27,172 bases of DNA from Tubulinosema ratisbonensis. Taxonomy: Eukaryota; Microsporidia; Tubulinosematidae. The notes below the pieces were generated by a model that saw nothing but the letters and a program-made list of their open reading frames with translations, had not been told where the DNA came from and searched no databases. Every line of letters starts with the position of its first letter. Within the stretch, counting starts at the first letter, position 1. The stretch lies in the NCBI GenBank assembly GCA_004000155.1, contig RCSS01000103.1, positions 1-27,172 of the forward strand. The letters run 5' to 3'. A program made the translations under genes and the position numbers. Positions 1 to 8,835 of this stretch are shown here, piece after piece.

Positions 1-572
1 ACACTAAGAGAATTTATTTTTAACTAAATTTAAGAAGATTTTATTAATTTATTTGAGGTTAGAAAGTTTTTTGAAGAAATCATAAATTAAAAAAGAATCA
101 TTTTAAAAAGATTAAAGTGATAAGTTTCTAAAAAATGGTGTAATAAATCATACCAATAAATTGCAATTTATATCAGATAAAATTGATTTATCTAAGATTA
201 AAATACTATAAATTAATATCAGATAGAAGTAAATGAAGGTTTAATAATATTTAAGTTAAAAACATTTATTTAAATTATGAACGAAATAAAGAATTATGTA
301 AGAAGTGATATAAAAAAGAAGTTTTCAAAAATATGTTAATTTATGATAGTGTTGAAAATCCTTAAGACCTCTTACTTGAGGTTAGAGATAATTAATATAA
401 AAAGAAAATAGATGCAATAAAGATGGTTAACAATAATTTTAAAATAAACATTTCTAAGCATAGTATTGATGAACAAGCAATCATTCTCCATAAGTACCTT
501 AGTTACATTTTATTTCGAAATGCACAAATATTAATGTAAATAACTACATTAATTAATGTTTTATTTTAGATT

Positions 573-698
573 TATACCTAAGTATGGGAAACATATTTTA
601 CCGTATGTTTCAGTCTACTAGGTATAAATACTCTCATAAAGAAGGTATAGCGAAAAGATCTCCGTATGGATTTCCCATCCCTAGGCAACAAAAAAAAA
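573..698 (+). mobile_element. SINE-like repeat, copy A (5'-truncated)
   Basis: This is the 3' half of the ~220 bp dispersed repeat, from the TATACCTA hairpin arm to the terminal A run (691-698) after CTAGGCAAC. It matches the copies at 21815-22037 and 26319-26539 with scattered substitutions. The 5' half is missing, as happens with incomplete reverse transcription of a retroposon. A nested hairpin is intact here: TATACCTA (573-580) pairs with TAGGTATA (619-626), and AAACATA (589-595) pairs with TATGTTT (604-610). No clear target-site duplication was found. Confidence 0.75.
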
Positions 699-720
699 TG
701 AATCTTAATTTATAATTACA

Positions 721-760
721 AAATAAATAAATGAATAATTCATTATTCATTTATTTATTT
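721..760. repeat. Perfect AT-rich hairpin
   Basis: An 18-bp arm (721-738) is the exact reverse complement of 743-760, with a 4-base TTCA loop. It lies 22 bp after the A tail of repeat copy A. The arms contain ATAAATAAATGAATAA-type sequence, so some of the symmetry could come from low complexity, but 18 of 18 pairs including internal G and C bases is notable. Function is unknown. Confidence 0.7.
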
Positions 761-1796
761 AAGTCATCAATATGCATTATTTAAAAAATTATTAAAACTT
801 TTATTGCAAATTTTTTATCTGTGCTTTGTAAAAATTAGAGAAAGAATTTATAAATTTTTATAAATAAAAAGAATTATTTAATTTATATAATTATATATCG
901 AGTAGGGGGTTTAAAAAAATTATATTAAAATTTAAGAATAGAACTTTAGTATGGTTTGTAAATAAATTATACACAAATCGATCAGTGAAGAAATCATTTA
1001 AAACGTATTTATTAAATTTAAATCTTCATTTTATTAACATTCTTCTAAAAGATAAAATGTTAAATAAATTAACAAACTTCTCTTTTATAAATTTATCATT
1101 TTTTAATTTTTCCGTTATTTTTAGTTATTCTCATAAACCGATTTTTTTTAACAAAAACTAGTAGTATTTTATTATTAAATAGAATATTTATAATATCTTT
1201 TAAGAAATTAGATTAATATACTGTCTGCAAATTATTATAAATATAAGGGTTGTCATATTTAACAAATAATATTGATAAAATTTGTTTTATATCATTACTT
1301 GATTAAAAAAGCAAGTTTTACTGTGTAATTTATCAGAAAAATGAAATATTTTGTATAATTTTTTGTAATCAATTTGTTAAATCATATGTTACAAGTTAGT
1401 TATTATATATAAATTTAGTATTTTTATTAATTTAAGAGCTGAAATGAATATTAAAAATGTATTTTCTAATATTAATTTGAGATTAGAATATTGATTTAAA
1501 TATTACAAGTTTATCAATCAATAAAGTTGTTATTTGGTTTTTGCTTATTAAAGTTTAATTTGAAAAATGCTAATTTATTATATTTTAGGCTATAAATGTT
1601 ATTTTTAAACAGAGGTTTGCAACGCAGTGCACTCGATGTTATTTTTTGTGACATTGTTAAATAAATATAATCTATGCTGTTAGTTTTAAATAAAACTGGC
1701 TTTAATTACATCTAAATATGCAATCCTCGAGTCTAGCTTATTTTTTGTTTTTTTAAATAAACCACATATTATTTAAGACTCAAAAACATAATGCCC

Positions 1797-2009
1797 TGTC
1801 TTGTTTTTAGGAATAGACTATCCATAAAATATTAACGTGGTGTCTTAGTATATCCTCAAGAGATTCTTTTCAATGAGAAATATATTATATAACACGTTTT
1901 TACATAATTAGGTAAGCTCAAGATATTGCAAGCTTTTCAACAATAAAACCCACCACGTACACTTTATTAACTTCTTAACTTTATTTTACCTAGCATATTT
2001 AGGTTACAG
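1797..2009 (-). mobile_element. SINE-like repeat, copy B (heavily decayed)
   Basis: This is a degenerate, reverse-oriented copy of the dispersed repeat. Recognisable landmarks occur in the right order: a remnant of the CCTAGGGATGGGAAATCCATA end (about 1807-1825), the internal AAGATATTGCAAGC segment (about 1920), a CCCACCACGTACACT counterpart of CCCGTGCACT, and a terminal GGTTACAG (2002-2009), which is the 5' end of the element on the minus strand. Many substitutions suggest it is the oldest copy in the window. No target-site duplication is visible. Confidence 0.5.
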
Positions 2010-3081
2010 AATATATTAATATGTACATAATATCAAAAGGGTTGATTGGATGTTTTTAAATTCTAATATATACATCTTAATTTTAGAAAGAATTGCTCCC
2101 TCTAGAATTTTTAAATTTATTTCTGCATTTTTAATAAAAATAAATCTACTGGGATAAAAATCTTTAATATAATATTCTATTGATCACAAAAAATTACAAA
2201 TAAGATACATAAAAATAGAATAAGTTCAATAAAATTCAAATCAATATTTATTAAATAACATAAAATATCTAATTTTAAGGTATTTGTTAAGGTAAGACCA
2301 ATGTATTTTAAGAGGTACTTTTGGTATTAAATTAATTGTACATGTTACAGATTTAAACGTTTTTTCAAATTAAAAAAATAAAAGTATTTAATTTTGAAAG
2401 TATCAGCTAAGCACAATTTCTAAAATTAGCTATTTTTTTTTGTGAAAGAAACTAAACACATAGGATTGTCATAAACGCGCTTTGATTACTTTTCGAGGGC
2501 ACTATTAATGAAATAAAGCGAGAAAACTTTTTTATCATTATGTGAATAAAGTTTTTTTACTTCTTTTTTATCGAAATTGTTGATAAAATAAGGATATTTT
2601 TTTGATTTAACTTGTTTCAATGCTTACTTCTCATAAATAAATCTGATTAGCTAGTTAAAAGCAATATTTTCATTGTCTCGATGGCCTTAAAGAAAGACAA
2701 ACTATTTGCTTGAAATTAGTTGGATGAGAACAAGCACAAAAGATCTAACTTCAACATTAAAGGAAGTATTATATTACAAAATTATTTAGCTTTTTTTTGG
2801 ATTATTGCAAGTTTTAATAAATTAGATTTACAAAAAAAAATTAAGNAACATTAAATGATCGGTTTAAATTATTAAACAATACTTGAAATAAAAATATAGA
2901 AACGATCAATCTAATTCATTGATTAATGTTTTAAAAATAGTTTTCCTAAATTAACTCAATATACTGAAATTTTTACCGATTTAATTTATATTTGAAATAT
3001 AATCTTTATTAAATAACTTAATTTTTTTAAGAAAATAGTCTAAGTTCAATGTTTATCATAATAATCAAATAAAAAAATTAA

Positions 3082-3085
3082 CCCA
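3082..3085 (+). promoter_or_regulatory. CCC start-proximal signal of the 525-aa gene
   Basis: TTAACCCA directly abuts the ATG at 3086. A CCC motif within a few bases of the start codon is a recognised microsporidian signal. The same CCCA-ATG arrangement precedes the paralogue at 7507. Confidence 0.6.
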
Positions 3086-4663
3086 ATGTTTTGCACATAC
3101 ATTTTTCTGCGAACCATACTATCGGCGACAAAAAGAAAATCAGATACTTTAGAAGATTCACCTTCTTTGAAAAAAAGCAACAATTACACTGAGGAAGATC
3201 TATCTATAGCCCAGGTAATTCTTTCCTTACAAAATAACGAAGAAAGCAATAAAAATGAAATTGAGAATCGATCTTCGGAAATTCGAAATAATAGTATGAA
3301 TCAGGAAGGCAGTATTTCAAGTACAAATAATGTAGGCGTTATAATTTTAATTGAAAAAGTTTCTAATAAAGCTCCTTTATATTATAACCACAAAGAAAAT
3401 CCTAAACAACCTAACGATATCTATACCAAAGAAGAATTACTCAGCATATTCGAAAATCTCAAAACAAATCACATAAATTCAAACAATGAAAACAGATTAA
3501 CAACCTATAATCAATACATTGATTTTCATGCTTGGAAATCTATTGATCTTATTAAATTAGTCTTTGATTATGAAGAACAAATTTCTTTTAATTTGAACTA
3601 TTTAGTCGAAATATTAAATGAACAAAAAAGATATATCACAAAGTCTGTTTTTGAGGTCAGCTTCTTTCAAGTAGAAAGAGATTTTCATGAATTTATCACT
3701 AAAGTGCTATTAAATCCAGAATCGACATATTTTAACTTAGAGAACAATATCATAGAAGGTAATATTTATAAAAATTTTATTCTTAACAAAGTAATACCAG
3801 TTTCAAACACTTTTAAGTTAATACAAGAAGGGTTAAAGCCTATTTTGAATCAGATGTCAAACGAATCTAAGAATTATAATTCATATATGAAATTGTATTT
3901 TTCTAGAATGAAAACTCTTTATAACTTAAACCTACCGGTAACTTATATCAACGAGTTTTTGATATTTTCAATTGAAGACTATTTAAAGCTAAAAAAATAT
4001 CCAGTAATTAGATTTCTATTTCCAGAATTTGAAATAATAACAAAAATATTTCATAGAAAAACAGAATTGAGTTTTGCTAAAAGATGCCATTTTTTCTTAA
4101 GTATTTTTCATTTAAAGTATTTATTTTTTAGAGATATAATAAAGAATGAAGTCAGAGAACTTCGAGATAAAAACAAAGGGTTTGATATCTTTAAGTGTAA
4201 GTATTTCTTATATTTTCTTTTAGAAACTAAAATCATGTTTCAGATGGTAATTTATAAATACAATTCTGGATTTCTAGAAGAAATAGAAGGACAAATTTTT
4301 AAAAATTTCTTGTTTTTTCTTAAACTAAAATATCTAACCCTAAGAAATTATCTAAATTTTAATACCCTTTTTTTATTGAACCCATTAAAAAAAACTTCAA
4401 GATTTATTACAAGGCCATCAAAAGAAAATCAAGATAGTAAAAAATTTAACTTTTGGGCTATATCTGCTATATTCATGCCATCATTAGAAGAAATAATGGA
4501 TTTATTTGATAAAAAAGAAAACTTTTTTTTGTTATTGAATAGATTAAGAAATATTTATGGTGAATCAAAGGTGGAAAAATACTTTGAGCCACAATGTGAC
4601 TCAAGTGTTTTAGAAGATTATTTTGAAGAAAAATTATACGATTTTTTACTGGAAAATCTCTAA
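3086..4663 (+). CDS. Putative secreted protein, paralogue 1 (525 aa)
   Basis: I do not recognise the family. The protein opens with a short hydrophobic leader (residues 1-14, MFCTYIFLRTILSA) that fits a signal peptide ending in SA, followed immediately by the basic cluster TKRK and a second KK at 29-30, which resembles a bipartite nuclear-localisation signal. Residues about 50-140 are polar and low-complexity. The conserved core runs from about 147 (FHAW) to 435 and includes LFPEFEI (311-317), CHFFLSIFHLKYLFFRD (334-350) and FNTLFLLNPLK (425-435). It is rich in aromatic residues but has no clear transmembrane helix. The 526-aa gene on the minus strand at 5927-7507 is colinear over its whole length, with about half of residues identical in the core by eye. 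The ATG at 3086 is preceded by CCCA, which supports this start. The stop codon overlaps an AATAAA. A duplicated, possibly host-directed protein is inferred, not shown. Confidence 0.85.
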   Translation: MFCTYIFLRTILSATKRKSDTLEDSPSLKKSNNYTEEDLSIAQVILSLQNNEESNKNEIENRSSEIRNNSMNQEGSISSTNNVGVIILIEKVSNKAPLYYNHKENPKQPNDIYTKEELLSIFENLKTNHINSNNENRLTTYNQYIDFHAWKSIDLIKLVFDYEEQISFNLNYLVEILNEQKRYITKSVFEVSFFQVERDFHEFITKVLLNPESTYFNLENNIIEGNIYKNFILNKVIPVSNTFKLIQEGLKPILNQMSNESKNYNSYMKLYFSRMKTLYNLNLPVTYINEFLIFSIEDYLKLKKYPVIRFLFPEFEIITKIFHRKTELSFAKRCHFFLSIFHLKYLFFRDIIKNEVRELRDKNKGFDIFKCKYFLYFLLETKIMFQMVIYKYNSGFLEEIEGQIFKNFLFFLKLKYLTLRNYLNFNTLFLLNPLKKTSRFITRPSKENQDSKKFNFWAISAIFMPSLEEIMDLFDKKENFFLLLNRLRNIYGESKVEKYFEPQCDSSVLEDYFEEKLYDFLLENL

Positions 4664-5926
4664 AATAAAACAAAATCTGAGGTAAATAAAATTTTTAAAT
4701 TTATTTTTATCACAACTGCAATGTAATTTTAACACAATAATTAGAAAACATTCAATATTTTAAAAATTAAAATTTATTTAGATAAAAAAGAAGATTTTTT
4801 AAACATAATGAATGTTTTTTAATTTAATATTACTTAATGATTTTTTATTTTNCGATAACACTTATAGTTAAATTTATTGAAGATTTCGATGATCTATTAT
4901 TTTATTTGAACACAATTGAAACAATTAAATTATTTAAATACAATACGATTTCTCATTAATTTAATCAATTTAAACAGCGAACTCTGTCTCTATTTGTTTT
5001 AAAGTTTTCAATTAATCGGTAGCATTGTGTATTAATTACAATAACATTATCTATAAAAATAAATTCTAAAAAGGAGTATTAAATTATAATTTTACCATTT
5101 TATGATTAATTTAAGCTAACTGACTTTGTCAGTAAAAAAGTTACAAAAAATATTTACATTTTTAAAGCATTTTTTTACACTTTCTTATATAAACATGACA
5201 GACTTAACTCTACTTGGTTGAGATTTTATTTATATTAAAACAAATAAAAATCCTCATTTAATTATTTTGATATAAACTCCTTTATCAAAAAATTTTTAAT
5301 TCTTTTAAATTATCAAATCATTTTATTAGTTTAATAACTAAAACTATTTTTTATAATAAGTTAGCCTAAAATCATAAAAAAATCTATGTATTTTATTTTA
5401 TATAAGATACATTTTTTATTTGCAAATCTAAATACTTAATTTTTTACATTGTCGTATCCAACAGGGATTATGTAATATGTTCTGAGAACTTCAATAAATT
5501 TATAAAAAAAATTAAATAAACCTTTAAGTAGTAAGAAGCCTTTTTAAGATAATTTTAATAAAAGTGGTAAAACTAACAGACTTGAGAATATATAAAATAT
5601 TTATCTAAAAGATTATGACAGAATTTTCCCCTTTTTCTTGAAAAATAGATTTAGACTCCACGTCACTAAAATACTTAAAGATCTTTTTAACGATCATAAT
5701 TACAAAATTGACAATATCTTATTTAAAATCGGTATTTCGTATTATCTTAAATTTATTTTCTTTAATACATTGTAAAAATGATAAATTATTTTTTACTACA
5801 ATATTTTTAAACGTAAAATACTTAAAATTAATAGATATGTTTATTTTCTTAACTCTAACATAAAAGCACACCCTTTTATTTAAAATTTGAGTTGATTAAT
5901 CTTTTACCCTGAATAGGATCTTGAGT
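4664..5926. other. AT-rich spacer between convergent paralogues
   Basis: About 1.26 kb separates the 3' ends of the two paralogous genes. I see no gene, RNA or transposon relic on either strand. The only small structure is a 6-bp hairpin at 5119-5133 followed by an A run, which is weak evidence for anything in a eukaryote. One base is undetermined at 4852. Confidence 0.55.
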
Positions 5927-7507
5927 TTATTTTAATTCACTCAATAAGAGATTATAAAATCTTGTTTCGAAAAAAATTTTGAGAATGTTAACATCATTTT
6001 GAAGCATAAAAAAATCCTCCGGTAGTTGCTGATTCAAACATTTTGATAGTCTTATATTTAAAATAGTGTAATCTTTTTTTTCATTATAATATCCCAATAT
6101 TTCTTCAGATTTCGGCATTTCAAGAACGGAAATGGGGTTAAATTTATATTTTTTACTTTGGTTTATTTTAGACGAGAAAATTGTAAAATGTTTTGCTTTA
6201 AATGGATTGAGCAAAAAAAGCGTGTTGAAGCTAAATCGGGCTCTAAAGACCATAAACTTTAGTTTTATAAAATATAAAAAATTTGTAAAAACAAAGTCTT
6301 CAACTTCAGCCTTAAACTTTTTAGAAAAACTATAAAGAAATACTTGAAATATAATTTTTGAACTAAACAAAAAATATGAAAAGTATTTACATCTGAGAAT
6401 ATCAAACCCTTCTTTTTTATTTTGCATTTCTATAAATTCCTTTCTAATAATATCTCTAAAAAAGAGATATCTGAAGTGAAAAATACATATGAAAAAGTGA
6501 CATTTTTTTATGATTTCTCTGTCAACCTTTCCATCCAATATCATTTTTATAATTTCAAATTCAGGAAATAAAAATTCAATCAGTCCGTGGTTTTCAAATT
6601 TTAAATAATCATTAATACAAAACAACAAGAATTCGTGTATAGAATACATTGGCAATTTAGATTCATAAAAATTTTTATACTCGTCGTATTGATTTATCAT
6701 ATACGATTTATAATTAATCGAATTCTCACATAAGCTATTTAATATACAAATCATTTTATTTTGGACTGATTCATATTTTCCAGGTAGAATATTTAAATTA
6801 GGAAATTTTAAAAGAGAATCTGTACTTTCTTTACACAAGTTATCCTCTAAATCAAAGTGTGTGAATCCTGGGTCTATCGTTAATTTCGAAAATATTTTAT
6901 AATAGTTTTTATCAGAGCTTGCAATCCCATTTCTAAAGAATGGTTGAATAAAGTCGTTTTTACCTTCTTCTATTATTTCAAACAAATAATTTAAATTAAA
7001 AGAAAGCTGTTTTTCGAAATCTATAGCAAGCCTGGTTATATCAATTGATTGCCAAATATGAAAATTACAAGTAGCTTTGCATTCGTTTTTGAATTTAAAA
7101 TCTCTTATAAAAGCCACGTGCTTATTTTTTAATTCTTGAAAATCTTTCTTGTGTTTTTTTAGCTTAAGTTTTTTACGATTATTTTTTCGTGCTTCAGTTG
7201 GTTTACAAGTATTTTCCAAAAAGACTGAATTAGTTTTATTTTCAGTAAGATTTTTAGTATCTTTATCAATCAAATTATCAACAAGAGTTCTAAGATTTGT
7301 ATTTTCTTCATTAGCAATAAAGACTACAGAATCTTTTTTATTCGGGTGATTTGCCAATCCATTTAATTCGATCAAACTCTGAGCTGCTAAAAGTTCTTCG
7401 TTTGTATAAACCAAACGTTTTTTAATATACGGCTGTTTATCCACTTCTCCTAGTTTTCTCTTTTGAGCTGTAAATATATGCTGAATTAAGAAACATAAGT
7501 AAAACAT
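5927..7507 (-). CDS. Putative secreted protein, paralogue 2 (526 aa)
   Basis: This is the diverged paralogue of the gene at 3086-4663, in inverted orientation. It has the same plan: a hydrophobic leader (residues 1-14, MFYLCFLIQHIFTA), then QKRK at exactly the same position, then KKR at 29-31 and the shared YT.EEL..AQ.L pattern. It also carries an extra strongly basic stretch, roughly residues 106-120 (ARKNNRKKLKLKKHKK), absent from paralogue 1. The core contains FHIWQSID, LFPEFEII, CHFFICIFHFRYLFFRDII and FNTLFLLNPFK, all matched in paralogue 1. The ATG at 7507 is preceded by CCCA, and an AATAAA overlaps the stop. The function is unknown. Secretion followed by nuclear targeting in the host cell is a hypothesis from the leader and basic clusters; a nuclear protein of the parasite with an unrelated hydrophobic start is the alternative. 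Confidence 0.85.
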   Translation of the reverse strand: MFYLCFLIQHIFTAQKRKLGEVDKQPYIKKRLVYTNEELLAAQSLIELNGLANHPNKKDSVVFIANEENTNLRTLVDNLIDKDTKNLTENKTNSVFLENTCKPTEARKNNRKKLKLKKHKKDFQELKNKHVAFIRDFKFKNECKATCNFHIWQSIDITRLAIDFEKQLSFNLNYLFEIIEEGKNDFIQPFFRNGIASSDKNYYKIFSKLTIDPGFTHFDLEDNLCKESTDSLLKFPNLNILPGKYESVQNKMICILNSLCENSINYKSYMINQYDEYKNFYESKLPMYSIHEFLLFCINDYLKFENHGLIEFLFPEFEIIKMILDGKVDREIIKKCHFFICIFHFRYLFFRDIIRKEFIEMQNKKEGFDILRCKYFSYFLFSSKIIFQVFLYSFSKKFKAEVEDFVFTNFLYFIKLKFMVFRARFSFNTLFLLNPFKAKHFTIFSSKINQSKKYKFNPISVLEMPKSEEILGYYNEKKDYTILNIRLSKCLNQQLPEDFFMLQNDVNILKIFFETRFYNLLLSELK

Positions 7508-7511
7508 TGGG
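7508..7511 (-). promoter_or_regulatory. CCC start-proximal signal of the 526-aa gene
   Basis: On the minus strand GCCCA directly abuts the ATG at 7507, with the same spacing as the paralogue at 3086. This fits the microsporidian CCC motif. Confidence 0.55.
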
Positions 7512-7723
7512 CTAGTTTTTGGATAAAATATAAAAAAATCTTAACATTTTGATTCGTTGTTTTTTATCAATTATTTGATAAAAGAGTTGCGAAAATTTTT
7601 TTATTTAATTATTCATTATGAAATTTAATGTTATTGATCTTTATTCTTTTTAAAAAAGATTCTTTTACTGTTGGGATGAAATTAAAAAAATAATTTTAAA
7701 GATTTTTTAATGTCATAAACTTT

Positions 7724-8602
7724 CTATAAATAATAAAAATATTTTATTNATAAATCACTTTCAATTCCAATTTTCATTTTTTCATTGCTATTTTCATTTG
7801 TCAATGGAAAGGCAATAAACGCCGTTACATCATTTTTAGAAAAACTAAATGGGAAAGAAACACCTCCACCCACACTCAAAGCAATATTCTTAGGATAAGT
7901 TTTATTGACAAGACAACATGTAAGTGACTGTGCTGTATTTATTAAATTATTATGCGATGAACAAAAACCAAAATCAGAGAATAAAAATATTTTTAGATTT
8001 TTGTGAACCAAGCCAACTTTATTATTTGATTGAATGAATGATTTTCCCACTTCACTTTGAGATTTGATACTATTAAAATTGTATCCTTTAATTTCATTTC
8101 CTAAAATAAAATATTCTGTGCATGGAGGATTGCCTGATAATTGTCCAAAGCTTAGCTTAAAATCACTAAAAAAGGGGTTCAATTTTAATTCTTTTTTAAA
8201 GCACAAAACTGATTTTGTAAAAACTGAAAAATTATCTTTCATCCCTGCCACAAAATTTACAAATTTATTTTTGTAATTAATTTTATAAAATAAATCATTT
8301 TCTTTTTCCTCGTCCTTTTTTTCACAAAATAAGCTGTAAGAAAGTGAATCAGTTGGACTAAATCTCTTTATAAAAGAAAAGGAAAGTGTTTTAAAAATGC
8401 TGTTTGATATTTTTTCCTCTTTTTTACTAAAATTTAATTCGCTGTTTTTGTCAGATAAACTAATTTCTGCTGACTGTGAGGAGTTAATTGAAACCTTCAA
8501 GTTTCTTTCTTTGATAATGTTTTGTAATGACAAATTACAAAAAGAAGTAATTTTATTATCTTTGTCCAATTGAAAACCAAAGTTAATTTTTTTATTGTTC
8601 AT
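7724..8602 (-). CDS. SAM50: SAM50-like mitosomal outer-membrane beta-barrel
   Basis: This is probably a reduced Sam50/Omp85-type barrel, which inserts beta-barrel proteins into the mitochondrial (here mitosomal) outer membrane. The clues are YFILGNEIKGY (164-174), matching the family's F.LGG...RGF/Y signature with Arg replaced by Lys, and near the C-terminus ALSVGGGVSFPF (241-252) followed by an alternating strand and KIGIESDL, matching the G.G....P....L....PL......G pattern that closes Sam50. Alternating polar and hydrophobic segments run throughout. At 284-292 aa it is much shorter than yeast Sam50 (about 480) and shows no POTRA domain. The codon at 7748-7750 reads TNA. If the N is A or G the protein ends there at 284 aa, and the following ATAAAA would place an AATAAA over the stop, as in neighbouring genes. 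Another outer-membrane barrel cannot be excluded. Confidence 0.6.
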   Translation of the reverse strand: MNNKKINFGFQLDKDNKITSFCNLSLQNIIKERNLKVSINSSQSAEISLSDKNSELNFSKKEEKISNSIFKTLSFSFIKRFSPTDSLSYSLFCEKKDEEKENDLFYKINYKNKFVNFVAGMKDNFSVFTKSVLCFKKELKLNPFFSDFKLSFGQLSGNPPCTEYFILGNEIKGYNFNSIKSQSEVGKSFIQSNNKVGLVHKNLKIFLFSDFGFCSSHNNLINTAQSLTCCLVNKTYPKNIALSVGGGVSFPFSFSKNDVTAFIAFPLTNENSNEKMKIGIESDLXIKYFYYL

Positions 8603-8835
8603 TTTTAAGGAGTTTTTTAAAAAGTAAAAAATATTTTTTAAAATGAGGGTTTTAGTAAAAATTAATTACTTTAAAAAATTAAATAATTAACAAAAATAAA
8701 AGTAAAATAGGAATCATACTTTTAATATTAATTTAAAATAACCTCTCAGGTTCCATTGCGACTCTTCTTCCAAAGTCAGAGGTAAAAATAGAATTATATA
8801 TAAAATATTGAAATAAAGTAAAAAATTTTGTATTT

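Larger units (their letters stand above)
1..3085. other. Gene-poor AT-rich intergenic region
   Basis: No convincing gene was found on either strand over about 3 kb. The stretch contains a 5'-truncated dispersed repeat copy (573-698), a perfect AT-rich hairpin just after it (721-760), and a heavily decayed repeat copy on the other strand (about 1797-2009). A short open stretch near 396-541 with an ATG at 422 encodes only 38 residues and matches nothing I recognise. The rest is low-complexity A/T sequence. Confidence 0.6.

Noticed and set aside
396..541. Short open stretch with ATG at 422 (38 aa)
   Set aside because: Too short, no recognisable family and no start motif. A few protein-like residues near the end are not enough to call a gene.
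5119..5133. Small hairpin followed by an A run, terminator-like
   Set aside because: A six-pair stem in A/T-rich eukaryotic DNA is expected by chance and has no known terminator role there.
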